Made by a program: the position numbers and the translations under genes. Source: Sphingobium ummariense RL-3 (GTDB lineage Bacteria; Pseudomonadota; Alphaproteobacteria; Sphingomonadales; Sphingomonadaceae). From it: a stretch of DNA of 64,000 nucleotides. Each line of letters begins with the position of its first letter. The first letter of the stretch is position 1. The DNA lies in the NCBI RefSeq assembly GCF_000447205.1, contig NZ_AUWY01000101.1:1-64000 (forward strand). Reading direction: 5' to 3'. Under the pieces are notes generated by a model, which saw only the letters and a list, made by a program, of their open reading frames with translations, had not been told where the DNA came from and did no database searches. This document shows positions 52,256 to 61,779 of this stretch, piece by piece.

Positions 52256-53711
52256 GCCAGCTGGCTCCGTCTCGTTCGATGAGGGCAATGGCCGAGGAGG
52301 GCCCCCAGTTCCCCGACGCATAGGATGCGGGCTTCATATTCGCCTCCTGCCAGCCCTCGATGATCGAATCGATCCAGGTCCATTGCGCCTCCACCTCGTC
52401 GCGGCGGACGAACAGCGTCGGGTCGCCCGCCAGCAGGTCCAGGATCAGGCGCTCATAGGCGATGCGCCGCCGCTGCCCGGCGAAGGCGGCGGTCAGCGAC
52501 ACGTCGAGGCTGACTTCCTCCAGGTGGACCTGCCGTTCCAGTCCGGGCCTTTTGCTCATGATGGTGAGGCGGATATATTCCTCGGGCTGGAGGCGGATGA
52601 TGAGCGTGTTGGGCTCCAGCCCCGATCCGCCGCCGTTGCGGCCGAAGATCGAGTGCCGGACGGGCTTGAACTGGATCTGGATCTCCGACTGGCGCGCAGG
52701 CATCCGCTTGCCGGTGCGCAGATAGAAGGGCACGCCCTGCCAGCGCCAGTTGTCGATATGGGCCTTCAGCGCCACGAAGGTCTCGGTCCCGGACGCATGG
52801 CCCAGCTCGTCGGCATAGCCGGTGACGATCTGCCCGCCGACCGCGCCCGGCGTATATTGGCCGCGCACGCTGTGGGTCTTGACCGTTTCCCCGTTCATCG
52901 GGCGAAGCGAGCGCAGCACCTTCACCTTCTCGTCGCGCACCGCGGTCGGGTCCATCCGCGCGGGGGGCTCCATCGCGATGATGGAGAGGATCTGCAGCAT
53001 GTGGTTCTGCACCATGTCGCGCAGGGCGCCCACGCCATCATAATAGGAAACGCGGCCTTCCAGCCCGACCGTCTCCCCGACGGTGATCTGCACATGGTCG
53101 ATCGCCGTGGCGTTCCACAGCGGTTCGAACATGACGTTGCCGAAGCGCAGGGCAAGCAGGTTCTGCACGGTTTCCTTGCCCAGATAATGGTCGACGCGGA
53201 AGATCTGCTCCTCCGCGAACAGCGCGCCGATCGCGTCGTTCACCTCTTTGGAGGATGCGAGATCCTTGCCGATCGGCTTTTCCATCGCAATTCGGGTATT
53301 GCCGTCGATCAGCCCCGCGGCGGCCAGTCCCTGGGCGGTCGGGGCGAAGAGGGACGGGGGCGTCGAAAGATAGACGGACAGCCCGCGTTCTGCCCGGCCG
53401 TCGATCCGCTCCGCCAGCGCCGCGAACTGCGCCGCATTGCCAGCGTCGACCGGCTGGTACGCGATCATGGCCTTCAGCTTCTCGGCCGTCTGCGCGTCAT
53501 ACCGATCGCCCGGCAGGAATTCCCGTAGCGACGTGCAGACCTGCTCGCGGAACGCGTCGTCCTCCATTTCGGTCCGACCGGACGCGACGATCAGGAAATC
53601 GTCGGGCAGCAACCCGTCCGACAGCAGATTGTAGAGCGAGGGGAAGATCATGCGGCGCGCCAGATCGCCGGTGGCGCCGAAGAGCAGGAACGTAGCAGAC
53701 TGTTCGGTCAA
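52248..53711 (-). CDS. zwf: Glucose-6-phosphate 1-dehydrogenase
   Basis: The 487-residue enzyme oxidises glucose 6-phosphate to 6-phosphogluconolactone with NADP. The cofactor motif [20 protein letters not shown] is at the N-terminus, and the active-site peptide is [35 protein letters not shown] carries the conserved K-P pair. It heads the operon zwf-edd-glk-eda. The 208 bp upstream, to 53919, contain the likely promoter, but I see no clear HexR-type operator. The lactonase gene pgl is separate, at 57255. Confidence 0.96.
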
Positions 53712-53919
53712 AGGATGATCCTTCTCCGTTGGAAGCTTGTCTATGTCTGCACGAGCCGCCTTATAGCGGGAGCGGATCGTTACGCAAGAAGGCTATCGGC
53801 CAAGCCGCCGCGCTGCAACATGCTCTCTGACGCCATGGCGCGGTGCGGTCGTTGGACCTCAGGGATCGGTTGACCACAGAAAGGAACCAGCAAGCAAGGC
53901 GCAACGTTGTTCCCCCGCA

Positions 53920-54369
53920 ATGAACCGCTGGATCCTGCTCTTTCCGATCCTCCTCGCCGCCTGCACCGACTTTCCGCGCGATCCGGATGGAACGCTGGAC
54001 CGGATCACGCAGCGGCGGACGATGCGTGTCGGCGTCGCGGCTGACGGCTCCGCGCCGGGACGGGAGGCCACCAGCCGCCTGCTCTCCCGCCTCTCGCAGC
54101 GCACCGTCGCGCGGCCGGAGATCGAGGCTGGCGCGGCCGAGCCGCTGCTGCAAGGGCTGGAGGGCGGCCGGCTCGACCTGGTCGTGATCCCTTTCGATCC
54201 GAAGACGCCATGGGCGACCCGCGTCTCGCTTTCGCCGCCTATCGCGGTGGCGGGGAAGGATGAGCAGCGGACCGAAGTGCGCGCCGCGATGCGGAACGGG
54301 GAGAATCGCTGGATCATGCTGGTCGAATCTACTGCGCGCGCCGTCGCCGATCCGGAGGTGCGCGAATGA
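53920..54369 (+). CDS. Putative solute-binding-like lipoprotein
   Basis: The 149-residue protein has a short lipoprotein signal (MNRWILLFPILLAACTDFP, cysteine in LLAAC). The stretch LDRITQRRTMRVGVAADGSA resembles the start of family 3 extracellular solute-binding proteins. GLEGGRLDLVVIPFDPKTPW is like their second segment, but the protein is about half their usual length. Its last codons overlap the CDF exporter by four bases, so both are made together. It may assist metal or small-ion handling; this is only inferred from the neighbour. Confidence 0.68.
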   Translation: MNRWILLFPILLAACTDFPRDPDGTLDRITQRRTMRVGVAADGSAPGREATSRLLSRLSQRTVARPEIEAGAAEPLLQGLEGGRLDLVVIPFDPKTPWATRVSLSPPIAVAGKDEQRTEVRAAMRNGENRWIMLVESTARAVADPEVRE

Positions 54370-55313
54370 CCGCGCTGTCTCATCTGCCCGAAGAGGTGAG
54401 GGTGGCGCTGCGGCGGGCGGAGCGGCTGGAATATTGGAACATCTTCTGGACCGTCACCATCGTCGCCTTCATGGGCGCGGTGATGGGGCAGAGTCAGACG
54501 ATGAAGACCGCCTGGGTGGAGGACACGCTGGGGCTGGTCCCGCCCATCGCCTTCCTGGTCGCGGCGCGGATGGAGCGCAAGGGCGGGCGGTCGCGTCGCT
54601 ATCCCTTCGGCTTCGACCGGGTGAACGGCCTCGGCTTCTTCCTTGCCGCCGTCGCGCTCGCGGCGACGGGCACGCTGCTGCTGTGGGATTCGGTGTCGAC
54701 CCTCGTCAGCGCGGAGCATGCGACGGTCGGGTCGGTGGTGCTGTTCGGGCATGAGATCTGGCTGGGCTGGCTGATGATCGCCGCGCAGCTTTATTCGCTG
54801 ATCCCCCCGCTCATCATCGGCCGCAAGGAACTGCCCTTGTCCGAGACGCTGTCGGACAAGCTGCTCCACACCGACGCGATGATGAACAAGGCGAACTGGA
54901 TGACGGGCGCGGCGGGGCTGGCCGGCGTGATCGGACTCGGCATGGGCTGGTGGTGGGCGGATTCGGCGGCGGCCGCCTTCATCTCCTTCGACATCATCCA
55001 TGACGGCATCAAGGCGATGCGCTCCTCCACCGCGGAGCTGGTCGACGGCACGCCGCGCGGCCTTTCCAGTCCGGAGATTGCGGATGATGCGAAACGGCTG
55101 ATCGCGCTGCTCAGCGAGCGCTATCCCGGCGCGGAAATCCGCCTGCGCGAGACCGGCCGCCTGATCCATGCCGAAGTGCTGGGCCACCATCCGCCGGAAG
55201 GGTCATTCGACAGGGAAGCGCACTGGAAGGGCGATCCGGAACGGCTCTGGCGCCTGTCGCAGGTCAGCTTCGTCCCGCCCGATTCGGAGGATGAAGAGCA
55301 GGCCGGTTCATGA
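54366..55313 (+). CDS. Cation diffusion facilitator (CDF) metal exporter
   Basis: The 315-residue CDF protein has about six membrane helices (IFWTVTIVAFMGAVMGQSQT; FDRVNGLGFFLAAVALAATG; IWLGWLMIAAQLYSLIPPLI). Candidate metal-site residues lie in LLHTDAMMNKANWMTG and WWADSAAAAFISFDIIHDG. The cytoplasmic C-terminal domain is short (AEIRLRETGRLIHAEVLGHH). It would export divalent cations such as zinc, cobalt or iron in exchange for protons. The metal cannot be told. Confidence 0.86.
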   Translation: MTALSHLPEEVRVALRRAERLEYWNIFWTVTIVAFMGAVMGQSQTMKTAWVEDTLGLVPPIAFLVAARMERKGGRSRRYPFGFDRVNGLGFFLAAVALAATGTLLLWDSVSTLVSAEHATVGSVVLFGHEIWLGWLMIAAQLYSLIPPLIIGRKELPLSETLSDKLLHTDAMMNKANWMTGAAGLAGVIGLGMGWWWADSAAAAFISFDIIHDGIKAMRSSTAELVDGTPRGLSSPEIADDAKRLIALLSERYPGAEIRLRETGRLIHAEVLGHHPPEGSFDREAHWKGDPERLWRLSQVSFVPPDSEDEEQAGS

Positions 55314-55408
55314 TCGGCGCGGCGATGAATCTCTGCTCTGGCATATGGCGGCGCGTCCCCCTATAGAGCGCGCACGGCGTTCCGGGGCCTTGTGCCCCGA
55401 CAAGGGGG

Positions 55409-55491
55409 CGGGCGTGGCGAAATGGTAGACGCAGCGGATTCAAAATCCGCCGGAGCAATCCATGTCGGTTCGAGTCCGACCGCCCGTACCA
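55409..55491 (+). tRNA. tRNA-Leu (anticodon CAA)
   Basis: The sequence folds as a leucine tRNA. The acceptor stem GCGGGCG pairs with CGCCCGT (one G-U at the first pair), followed by discriminator A and an encoded CCA. The anticodon arm is GCGGA-TTCAAAA-TCCGC, giving CAA. The variable arm is long and the T arm reads GTCGGTTCGAGTCCGAC. No integrase lies beside it. Confidence 0.95.
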
Positions 55492-55589
55492 ACGCTGTTC
55501 CATTCATTTTCCTGCGCGCTGATGGTGGTGGGAATGCGTCCCAAGGCGCCGCAGGGCGGGTTTGGGTGGAGAGCGGACTGTCATTTCAT

Positions 55590-55702
55590 CCTCCCCTGGC
55601 AGGGGAGGTGGCAGGCGCTGAGCGCCTGACGGAGGGTGTCCCGCTCTCGATGACTGGACACTCCTTCACCACTTCGTGGTCCCCCTCCCTTTACAGGGGA
55701 GG
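55590..55702. repeat. Intergenic palindrome cluster downstream of tRNA-Leu
   Basis: Four hairpins lie in about 110 bp: CCTCCCCTGGCAGGGGAGG (55590-55608), GGCGCTGAGCGCC (from about 55614), ACCACTTCGTGGT (55668-55680) and CCTCCCTTTACAGGGGAGG (55684-55702). The first and last are near copies. It resembles the multi-copy intergenic palindromes I recall from sphingomonad genomes. No gene is seen in 55492-55751. Confidence 0.6.
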
Positions 55703-55751
55703 ATATTATGTCCGCCTTTGGCCGCCACCTACCCGTCCGGATTGCTCGCCC

Positions 55752-56888
55752 CTAGCGTCCCGGCTGGGCCTGGAACCAGGGCACCATGCGGGCGATGGCG
55801 TCCTCCACCCGGTCGGTCGACACCGCGAAGCTGATGCGCATGTGCCGGTGCCCGTCGACCGGGTCGAAATCCACGCCAGGCGCCGTCGCCACGCCCGTTT
55901 CGTGCAGCAGCCGCATGCAGAAGGACAGGCTGTCGTTGGTCAGGTGGCCGATGTCGGCATAGATGTAGAAGGCGCCGTCGGGCGGTGCGATTTCCCCCAG
56001 GCCAAGCGCCGGCAGCGCGGCCAGCAGCAGCTCGCGGTTGCGGCGGTAGCTCGCGACATGGCCTTCCAGTTCGGCCACGCAGTCGAAGGCGGTGAGCCCG
56101 GCATGCTGCGCCAGCGACGGCGGCGTCAGGAACAGGTTGCCCATCCGCGCCCGCGCCGCATCGACCAGCGAGGGGGGCACCACGATCCAGCCGAGCCGCC
56201 AGCCGGCCATGCTGAAATATTTGGAAAAGCTGTTCACCACGATCGCGTCGGGCGCGAACTCCAGCATCGAATGGGCTGGCTCGCCATAGGAAAGGCCGTG
56301 ATAGATCTCGTCGGAGATGATGCGGATGCCGCGTTCCGCGCAGACCCGGGCGATGGCCGCCATTTCCGCCGGGGGGATGATCGTGCCGGTCGGGTTGGCG
56401 GGGCTCGCGACGATCAGGCCCTCGGGCGCGGGATCGAGCGCGGCCAGCGCCGCCGCGCCGATCTGGTAGCGTTCGGCCGGACCGCAGGGCACTTCCTCGA
56501 CCTCGAGGTACAGCGCCTTCATCGTGTTGCGATAGGCGACATAGCCCGGCCGCGCCGTCGCCACCCGGGCGCCCGGCGCGAACAGGCAGGACAGCGCCAG
56601 CACCAGCCCCGGCGAGGCGCCGCAGGTCAGCAGCACCTGTTCCGGGTCGACCTCCACCCCGTGGCGCTCGCGGTAGAGCAGCGCGATCCGCTGCTTGAGC
56701 GCCGGGCTTTCCCAATAGCCCATCGGATCGGTGTCGAGCACATGGTGCGCCCGTGCGACGGCGGCGGCAGGCGCGCCGGTGGAAGGCTGGCCGAATTCCA
56801 TGTGCAGGATGGAGCGGCCCTCCGCCCCCAGGCGATGGGCTTCGCGGCTGAGCGCGATGGCGTGGAAGGGTTCGATGCGCGCAATCAT
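55752..56888 (-). CDS. PLP-dependent class I/II aminotransferase
   Basis: The 378-residue fold-type I enzyme has the PLP lysine in VNSFSKYFSMAGWRLGW. Cofactor contacts are in LVASPANPTGTIIPP, IRIISDEIYHGLSYG, and the N-terminal LTCGASPGLVLALSCLFA. It belongs to the aspartate/alanine aminotransferase-like subgroup (AspC/AlaA/DapL-like). Its amino donor cannot be told from sequence. It is divergent from a small membrane-protein gene. Confidence 0.88.
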   Translation of the reverse strand: MIARIEPFHAIALSREAHRLGAEGRSILHMEFGQPSTGAPAAAVARAHHVLDTDPMGYWESPALKQRIALLYRERHGVEVDPEQVLLTCGASPGLVLALSCLFAPGARVATARPGYVAYRNTMKALYLEVEEVPCGPAERYQIGAAALAALDPAPEGLIVASPANPTGTIIPPAEMAAIARVCAERGIRIISDEIYHGLSYGEPAHSMLEFAPDAIVVNSFSKYFSMAGWRLGWIVVPPSLVDAARARMGNLFLTPPSLAQHAGLTAFDCVAELEGHVASYRRNRELLLAALPALGLGEIAPPDGAFYIYADIGHLTNDSLSFCMRLLHETGVATAPGVDFDPVDGHRHMRISFAVSTDRVEDAIARMVPWFQAQPGR

Positions 56889-56952
56889 GCCGCCTGCCTA
56901 GAAGGGCGCGCGCCGGGCCGCAACCTTGCGCGCGCGGCGGCGTTCTCCCGGC

Positions 56953-57216
56953 ATGAACGATACGCTGCTGACCGCGCTGCAATATTATGGGGCGGGGGCG
57001 GCGACTATCGCCGCGCTCGTGGTGTCGCTGAACCTCGGCCGCCGCGTCACGGGCTGGGCCTTCGTGCTGTTCGTCACCAGCTCCATCGCGCTGATCCTGT
57101 GGGGATTCCTGGCGGAGGCCAGCGAAGGGATAGGCTGGCAGAATGTCGCGCTGCTGGGGATCAACGCCACCGGGGTGTGGCGCTACCTGATCTCGAAGCA
57201 CAAGCCGCGGGACTAG
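56953..57216 (+). CDS. Small membrane protein
   Basis: The 87-residue protein has three hydrophobic segments: ATIAALVVSLNLGRRVTGWA, FVLFVTSSIALILWGFLAEA and QNVALLGINATGVWRYLI, with a basic tail. Upstream sequence is weak as a ribosome site, but the frame is well placed. It may be a PRC-barrel-adjacent or DUF-type membrane protein; I do not recognise the family. Confidence 0.65.
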   Translation: MNDTLLTALQYYGAGAATIAALVVSLNLGRRVTGWAFVLFVTSSIALILWGFLAEASEGIGWQNVALLGINATGVWRYLISKHKPRD

Positions 57217-57223
57217 CCATTTT

Positions 57224-57251
57224 CGTCATCCCAGCTTTCGCTGGGATGACG
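57224..57251. terminator. 28-nt palindrome between convergent genes
   Basis: CGTCATCCCAG-CTTTCG-CTGGGATGACG forms an 11-bp perfect stem with a six-base loop. It lies between the ends of two convergent genes, so it can act on both strands. It could be a REP-type repeat as well; no T-run follows. Confidence 0.6.
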
Positions 57252-57254
57252 GGT

Positions 57255-57953
57255 TCAGGTCGAGACCCAAACCTCCACCGGCACCTCGTCCTGAAGCAGC
57301 GCCACGCGGATCGGCAATTCCTCAACCGGCCCACCTGCCATCGCCCGGTCATAGACAGCCCTTTTCGCCGCCCCGCCGATCTGGAGGAAGATATGGCGGC
57401 TGGACAGGATCGCCTTCGCGCTCATCGACATGCGCTGGTGCGGCGCGGCGGGAGGCGTGACCGCCAGCGTCAGCGCGTCGGTGGACAGTCCTTCGACCAG
57501 TTCCGCCGCGCCGGGGAACAGCGATGCGGTATGCCCGTCCTCGCCCATGCCGAGCAGCACGATGTCGAGCGGCCAGGGCAGGGCAGCGAACGCCGCCTCG
57601 CATTCCGGCTGCCCGGCATAGGCGTTGGCCGCCCCGTTCTTCATCGGCACGAATCGTGCCGCCGCCGCCGCGCCCTGCAGCAGCGTCTCGCGGAGCAGCC
57701 GTTCGTTGCTGTCCGCATGATCCGGCGCGACCCAGCGTTCGTCCACCAGGGTGACGACGACCTTGCCCCAGTCGAGCGGCGCCGCCGACAGCGCCTCCAG
57801 CACCGGGCGCGGGGACCGTCCGCCCGACAGCGCGATCGCGGCGACGCCCCGCTGCGCGATCGCCGCCGCCAGCAGTGCCTCGATCCGCCGGGCCAGGTCG
57901 GCCGCAGCCGCGGCGCCATCGTCGAAATCATGTTCCGTCACCATGTCAGGCAA
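57255..57953 (-). CDS. pgl: 6-phosphogluconolactonase
   Basis: The 232-residue Pgl-type lactonase hydrolyses 6-phosphogluconolactone. Family motifs are AAIALSGGRSPRPVLEALSA, VVVTLVDERWVAPDHADSNE and VLLGMGEDGHTASLFPGA. It completes the oxidative route whose other enzymes lie in the zwf operon at 48.8-53.7 kb. The start overlaps the ybaK 3' end by eight bases, forming a galE-ybaK-pgl unit. Confidence 0.93.
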   Translation of the reverse strand: MPDMVTEHDFDDGAAAAADLARRIEALLAAAIAQRGVAAIALSGGRSPRPVLEALSAAPLDWGKVVVTLVDERWVAPDHADSNERLLRETLLQGAAAAARFVPMKNGAANAYAGQPECEAAFAALPWPLDIVLLGMGEDGHTASLFPGAAELVEGLSTDALTLAVTPPAAPHQRMSMSAKAILSSRHIFLQIGGAAKRAVYDRAMAGGPVEELPIRVALLQDEVPVEVWVST

Positions 57954-58422
57954 CCTTTTCGGGCAGGGTACAGATGTCGATCCATTCGGCTCCGGTCAGT
58001 TCCGCCAGCCGCGCGGGCGTCAGCTCCACCGAGCTGGTGCGCGATCCCGCCGCCGGGAACACCGTCTCGAACGCCTGAAGGGAGACGTCGCAATAGACGG
58101 GCAGGGGAGAAGGCAGGCCGAAGGGGCAGACGCCGCCCACCGGATGGCCGGTGATCGCTTCCACCTCCTCGGCGCCCAGCATGCGGGGCTTGGCGCCCAG
58201 CGCCGCCTTTGCCTTGCCGTTGGAAAGGCGCGCGTCGCCCCGCGCGCAGACCAGCACGACAGCGTCGCCGACCCGCAGCGACAGCGTCTTGGCGATCCGC
58301 GCGGGTTCGACGCCCAGCGCCTGCGCGGCTTCCAGCACCGTCGCGGTGCTCGCGCCCTGGTCAATGATCGCGACATCCGGCGCATGAGCCGCCAGGAAGG
58401 CGCGGACCGATTCCGCGCTCAT
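57946..58422 (-). CDS. ybaK: YbaK-family aminoacyl-tRNA deacylase
   Basis: The 158-residue protein is of the YbaK/EbsC family, which removes mischarged amino acids, such as cysteine or alanine, from tRNA-Pro. The conserved lysine lies in RIAKTLSLRVGDAVVLVCAR, and the GxxxP motif in TGHPVGGVCPFGLPSPLPVY. Its start overlaps the galE stop by four bases. The exact mischarged substrate is not determined by sequence. Confidence 0.88.
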   Translation of the reverse strand: MSAESVRAFLAAHAPDVAIIDQGASTATVLEAAQALGVEPARIAKTLSLRVGDAVVLVCARGDARLSNGKAKAALGAKPRMLGAEEVEAITGHPVGGVCPFGLPSPLPVYCDVSLQAFETVFPAAGSRTSSVELTPARLAELTGAEWIDICTLPEKVA

Positions 58423-59423
58423 CCGGCCTGCCGATCGGAAAGCTGCCGTTCCCAGGCCAGCGCATGGGCGACGATGGTGTCGAGGTCGGCATAGCGCGGC
58501 TGCCAGGGGAAGCGCGCCATGATCGCCCGGTTGTCGGAGATCAGCGCGGCCGGATCGCCGGCGCGGCGGGGCGCCATGATGCGCTTGACCGGCATGTTGG
58601 TCACCCGGTCTACTGCGTCCAGCACCTCCAGCACGGAAAAGCCCCGGCCATAGCCGCAGTTGAGCAGATGGTTGCGCTCCGGATCGGCGGTCAGCGCCTC
58701 CAGCGCCAGCACATGCGCGGCGGCAAGGTCGCTGACATGGATATAGTCGCGCACCCCGGTGCCGTCGGGCGTGTCGAAATCGGTGCCGAACACGGCGACG
58801 CTCTCGCGCTTGCCCAGCGCCGCCTCCACCGCCACCTTGATGAGGTGGGTGGCGCCTGCGGTCGACTGCCCCGTGCGTCCCTGCGGATCGGCGCCCGCGA
58901 CGTTGAAATAGCGCAGCGCGCAGAAACTCATCGGATGCGCCGCGCTGACGTCGCGCAGCATATATTCGGTCATAAGCTTGGACATGCCATAGGGGTTGAT
59001 CGGCCGCTGCGGCGTATCCTCCCGCACCGGGCTTTCCTCCGGCGTGCCATAGGTCGCGGCGGTCGAGGAGAAGATGAAGTGCGGCACGCCGACGCGCACC
59101 GAGCTCTCGATCAGGTCGCGGGTCTTGGCGCTGTTGTTATGATAATATTTCAACGGGTTCTCGACCGACTCGGGCACGACGACCGAACCGGCGAAATGCA
59201 TGATCGCGCGGGCGCCATGGTCCCGCAGCGTCGCCTCCACCAACACCTGGTCGGCGATGTCGCCCTCGACGAAAGGCACGTCGTCCGGCACCGCCCAGCG
59301 GAAGCCCGTCACCAGATTGTCGATGACGACGACGCCATAACCGGCGTCCTTCAGCGCCAGCACCGCATGGCTGCCGATATAGCCGGCGCCGCCCGTCACC
59401 AGAACCGTGGGCTTCTCACTCAT
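58419..59423 (-). CDS. galE: UDP-glucose 4-epimerase
   Basis: The 334-residue extended SDR interconverts UDP-glucose and UDP-galactose. The NAD motif is VTGGAGYIGSHAVLALKDAG, the catalytic serine in FSSTAATYGTPEESPV and the tyrosine-lysine pair in INPYGMSKLMTEYM. It heads the galE-ybaK-pgl unit and could feed the galactose-containing glycolipids or exopolysaccharides for which sphingomonads are known. Confidence 0.92.
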   Translation of the reverse strand: MSEKPTVLVTGGAGYIGSHAVLALKDAGYGVVVIDNLVTGFRWAVPDDVPFVEGDIADQVLVEATLRDHGARAIMHFAGSVVVPESVENPLKYYHNNSAKTRDLIESSVRVGVPHFIFSSTAATYGTPEESPVREDTPQRPINPYGMSKLMTEYMLRDVSAAHPMSFCALRYFNVAGADPQGRTGQSTAGATHLIKVAVEAALGKRESVAVFGTDFDTPDGTGVRDYIHVSDLAAAHVLALEALTADPERNHLLNCGYGRGFSVLEVLDAVDRVTNMPVKRIMAPRRAGDPAALISDNRAIMARFPWQPRYADLDTIVAHALAWERQLSDRQAG

Positions 59424-59488
59424 ATGGAAAGGTCTCCCCGAACGTGCCGAGGAGACCTAACCGAGCTATAGCGGGATTGACAGCCCCC

Positions 59489-61678
59489 TCATGCTGCGGC
59501 GCGGGATGGAACGGGGCGATAGAAGGTCGCGCCGCTCGCCGCCATTTCACGGAGCTGCTTCGTGGGCGCGAAGCGCTCGCCATGGGCGGCGGCCAGCCGG
59601 TCCAGCACCGCGACCACGTGCGCGATACCCACGGTGTCCATATGGCTGAACGGCCCGCCGGTGTAAGGCGCAAAGCCCCAGCCGAAGATCGCGCCGATGT
59701 CGCCATCCTCCGGCGTCTCCAGCACGCCCTCTTCGAAGCAGCGGGCGCACTCGATCAGCTGGCGATAGATCAGGCGTTCCTTGACCGCCTCGACATCGGG
59801 CTGGACTGCCGTGCGCGGGAACATCTCGCCGATGACGGGCGACAGATGCTTCTTCCCGCCTTCGGGATAGTCGTACCAGCCCTTGCCGTTCTTGCGGCCC
59901 AGCCGCCCGGCCTCGACCATCTTCACCATGATGTCGTCGGACCCCTGCGGGACATAGGCGTCGCCCAGTTCCTTCTTCGCTGCCGTCATGATCTTGACGC
60001 CCAGCTCGATGGACACCTCGTCGGCGACGGCGAGCGGCCCGGTCGGCATGCCGAGCTGCTTGCCGGCATTCTCGATGAGGGCGGGGTTGATCCCTTCGCC
60101 GACCATCTCCGCGCCTTCCTGCACATAAGTGCCGAAGCTGCGCGAGGTGTAGAAGCCGCGGCTGTCATGGACGACGATCGGCGTCTTCTTGATCTGCGCC
60201 ACGAAATCCAGCGCCTTGGCGATCGCGGCCGGGCCGGTCTGCCTGCCGAGGATGATCTCCACCAGCGGCATTTTCTCGACCGGGGAGAAGAAATGGATGC
60301 CGATGAAATTCTCCGGCTTCGACCAGGCTTGCGCCAGTTTCGTGATCGGCAGGGTGGATGTGTTGGAGCCGAAGATCGTGTCGGCCCCCAGCACCGCCTC
60401 GACCTGTTTCGTCACCTCCGCCTTGATCGCCACATCCTCGAACACCGCCTCGATCACGAAGTCGGCGCCGGCGAGCGCGGCATAGTCGGTGGTCGGCGTC
60501 ACGCGGGCGAGCGTTTCGGCCACCTTCTCCGGCGTCATGCCCTTGCCGATCCGCTTCTTCAGCTGCTCCTCGACATGCGCCTTGCCCTTTTCGGCATAGG
60601 CAAGGTCGCGGTCGAACAGCACGACCTGCATGCCCGCCTGCGCGGCGACGGTGGCGATGCCCGCGCCCATCATCCCCGCGCCCAGCATGGCGAGCTTCGT
60701 CGTCGGCGCCTTGGGCTGGTCCTTGGGCCGGCGCGCGCCGCGCTCGGCTGCCTGCTTGTTGACGAACAGGCTGCGGATCATGTTGCTCGCCTGCGGGTCG
60801 GCGGCGACCTTGGCGAAATATTTGCTCTCCACCCGGATCGCCCGGTCGAAGGGCAGGCTGGCGCCTTCATAGACGGCCGACAGCAGCGCGACCGGCGCGT
60901 TCATGTTGCGCTGGGTCTGCTTCAGCGTCATCGGCATCGCGCCGACCATTGTCTGGACGAAGGCCGGGTTGAACTGGCCCGCGCCGCCGGGGAACTTGAA
61001 GCCCTTGACGTCCCAGGGCTGGGTCGCGGCCGTGGGATTGGCCTTGACCCATGCCTTTGCCGCCTCGACCGCCGTGCCCTGCGGCACCACTTCGTCCACC
61101 ACCTTCAGCATCGCGGCCTCGGCCGGGCGGAACAGCTTGCCCTGAAGCATGTACATCAGCGACGCCTGCACGCCCATGATGCGTGGCAGGCGCTGCGACC
61201 CGCCGCCGCCGGGGAACAGGCCGATCAGGATTTCGGGCAGGCCAAGCTGGGTCTTGGGGCTGTCGCCCACGACGCGCCGGTGGCAGGCGAGGGCGAGCTC
61301 GAACCCGCCGCCGACGCAGGTACCCTCGATCGCGCAGGCGATGGGCTTGCCGCAGGTCTCCAGCCGCCGGAACAGCTGGTTCAGCACGAACACCTTGTCG
61401 AAGATCGCGGCCGGGGCGGGGCGCTCGTCCCCCGAAGTCCCGCTGCCGCTCGCCAGCATCGACCCGAAATATTTGAGGTCCATGCCGGCCATGAAGCCGC
61501 TGTCCTTGCCCGACGCGATGACCGCGCCCTTGATGCCCTCCTCGGAGGCGATGCGCGTGATCGCGGCGTCTAGGTCGGCCAGGAAGTCCGGGCCGATGAC
61601 GTTCATGGACTGGCCGGGCACGTCGATGCTCAGCGTGGCGATGCCGTCGGCGTCTGTGGCGAATGCGATAGTCTGCAT
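59489..61678 (-). CDS. fadB: Bifunctional enoyl-CoA hydratase/3-hydroxyacyl-CoA dehydrogenase
   Basis: The 729-residue beta-oxidation enzyme has an N-terminal crotonase domain with oxyanion and catalytic regions in KDSGFMAGMDLKYFGSML, GGGFELALACHRRVVG and LPEILIGLFPGGGGSQRLPR. The 3HCDH NAD domain has MLGAGMMGAGIATVAAQAG and the catalytic histidine in FIGIHFFSPVEKMPLVEI. A C-terminal 3HCDH domain ends with DTVGIAHVVAVLDRLAAAHG. It is downstream of a thiolase gene, the usual fad partner; a FadJ-type name would be equally fitting. Confidence 0.9.
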   Translation of the reverse strand: MQTIAFATDADGIATLSIDVPGQSMNVIGPDFLADLDAAITRIASEEGIKGAVIASGKDSGFMAGMDLKYFGSMLASGSGTSGDERPAPAAIFDKVFVLNQLFRRLETCGKPIACAIEGTCVGGGFELALACHRRVVGDSPKTQLGLPEILIGLFPGGGGSQRLPRIMGVQASLMYMLQGKLFRPAEAAMLKVVDEVVPQGTAVEAAKAWVKANPTAATQPWDVKGFKFPGGAGQFNPAFVQTMVGAMPMTLKQTQRNMNAPVALLSAVYEGASLPFDRAIRVESKYFAKVAADPQASNMIRSLFVNKQAAERGARRPKDQPKAPTTKLAMLGAGMMGAGIATVAAQAGMQVVLFDRDLAYAEKGKAHVEEQLKKRIGKGMTPEKVAETLARVTPTTDYAALAGADFVIEAVFEDVAIKAEVTKQVEAVLGADTIFGSNTSTLPITKLAQAWSKPENFIGIHFFSPVEKMPLVEIILGRQTGPAAIAKALDFVAQIKKTPIVVHDSRGFYTSRSFGTYVQEGAEMVGEGINPALIENAGKQLGMPTGPLAVADEVSIELGVKIMTAAKKELGDAYVPQGSDDIMVKMVEAGRLGRKNGKGWYDYPEGGKKHLSPVIGEMFPRTAVQPDVEAVKERLIYRQLIECARCFEEGVLETPEDGDIGAIFGWGFAPYTGGPFSHMDTVGIAHVVAVLDRLAAAHGERFAPTKQLREMAASGATFYRPVPSRAAA

Positions 61679-61696
61679 TGGTTTGACCTCTACTCT

Positions 61697-61773
61697 CCGT
61701 TCGCCCTGAGCCTGTCGAAGGGCTTTTCTTTCTTGGAAAAGGGAGGGGCTTCGACAGGCTCAGCCCGAACGGG
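61697..61773. repeat. REP-like palindrome between the two fad genes
   Basis: CCGTTCGCCCTGAGCCTGTC at 61697 and its near-perfect inverted partner ending at 61773 (GACAGGCTCAGCCCGAACGG) bracket a short spacer. This 'CCTGTCGAAGGGC' motif is a repeat I know from many proteobacterial, including sphingomonad, intergenic regions. Confidence 0.75.
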
Positions 61774-61779
61774 AACTGG

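Noticed and set aside
59444-61573. 709-codon plus-strand frame opposite the fadB-like gene
   Set aside because: It is an antisense shadow of a well-supported enzyme and is rich in Arg, His and Leu without domain structure.
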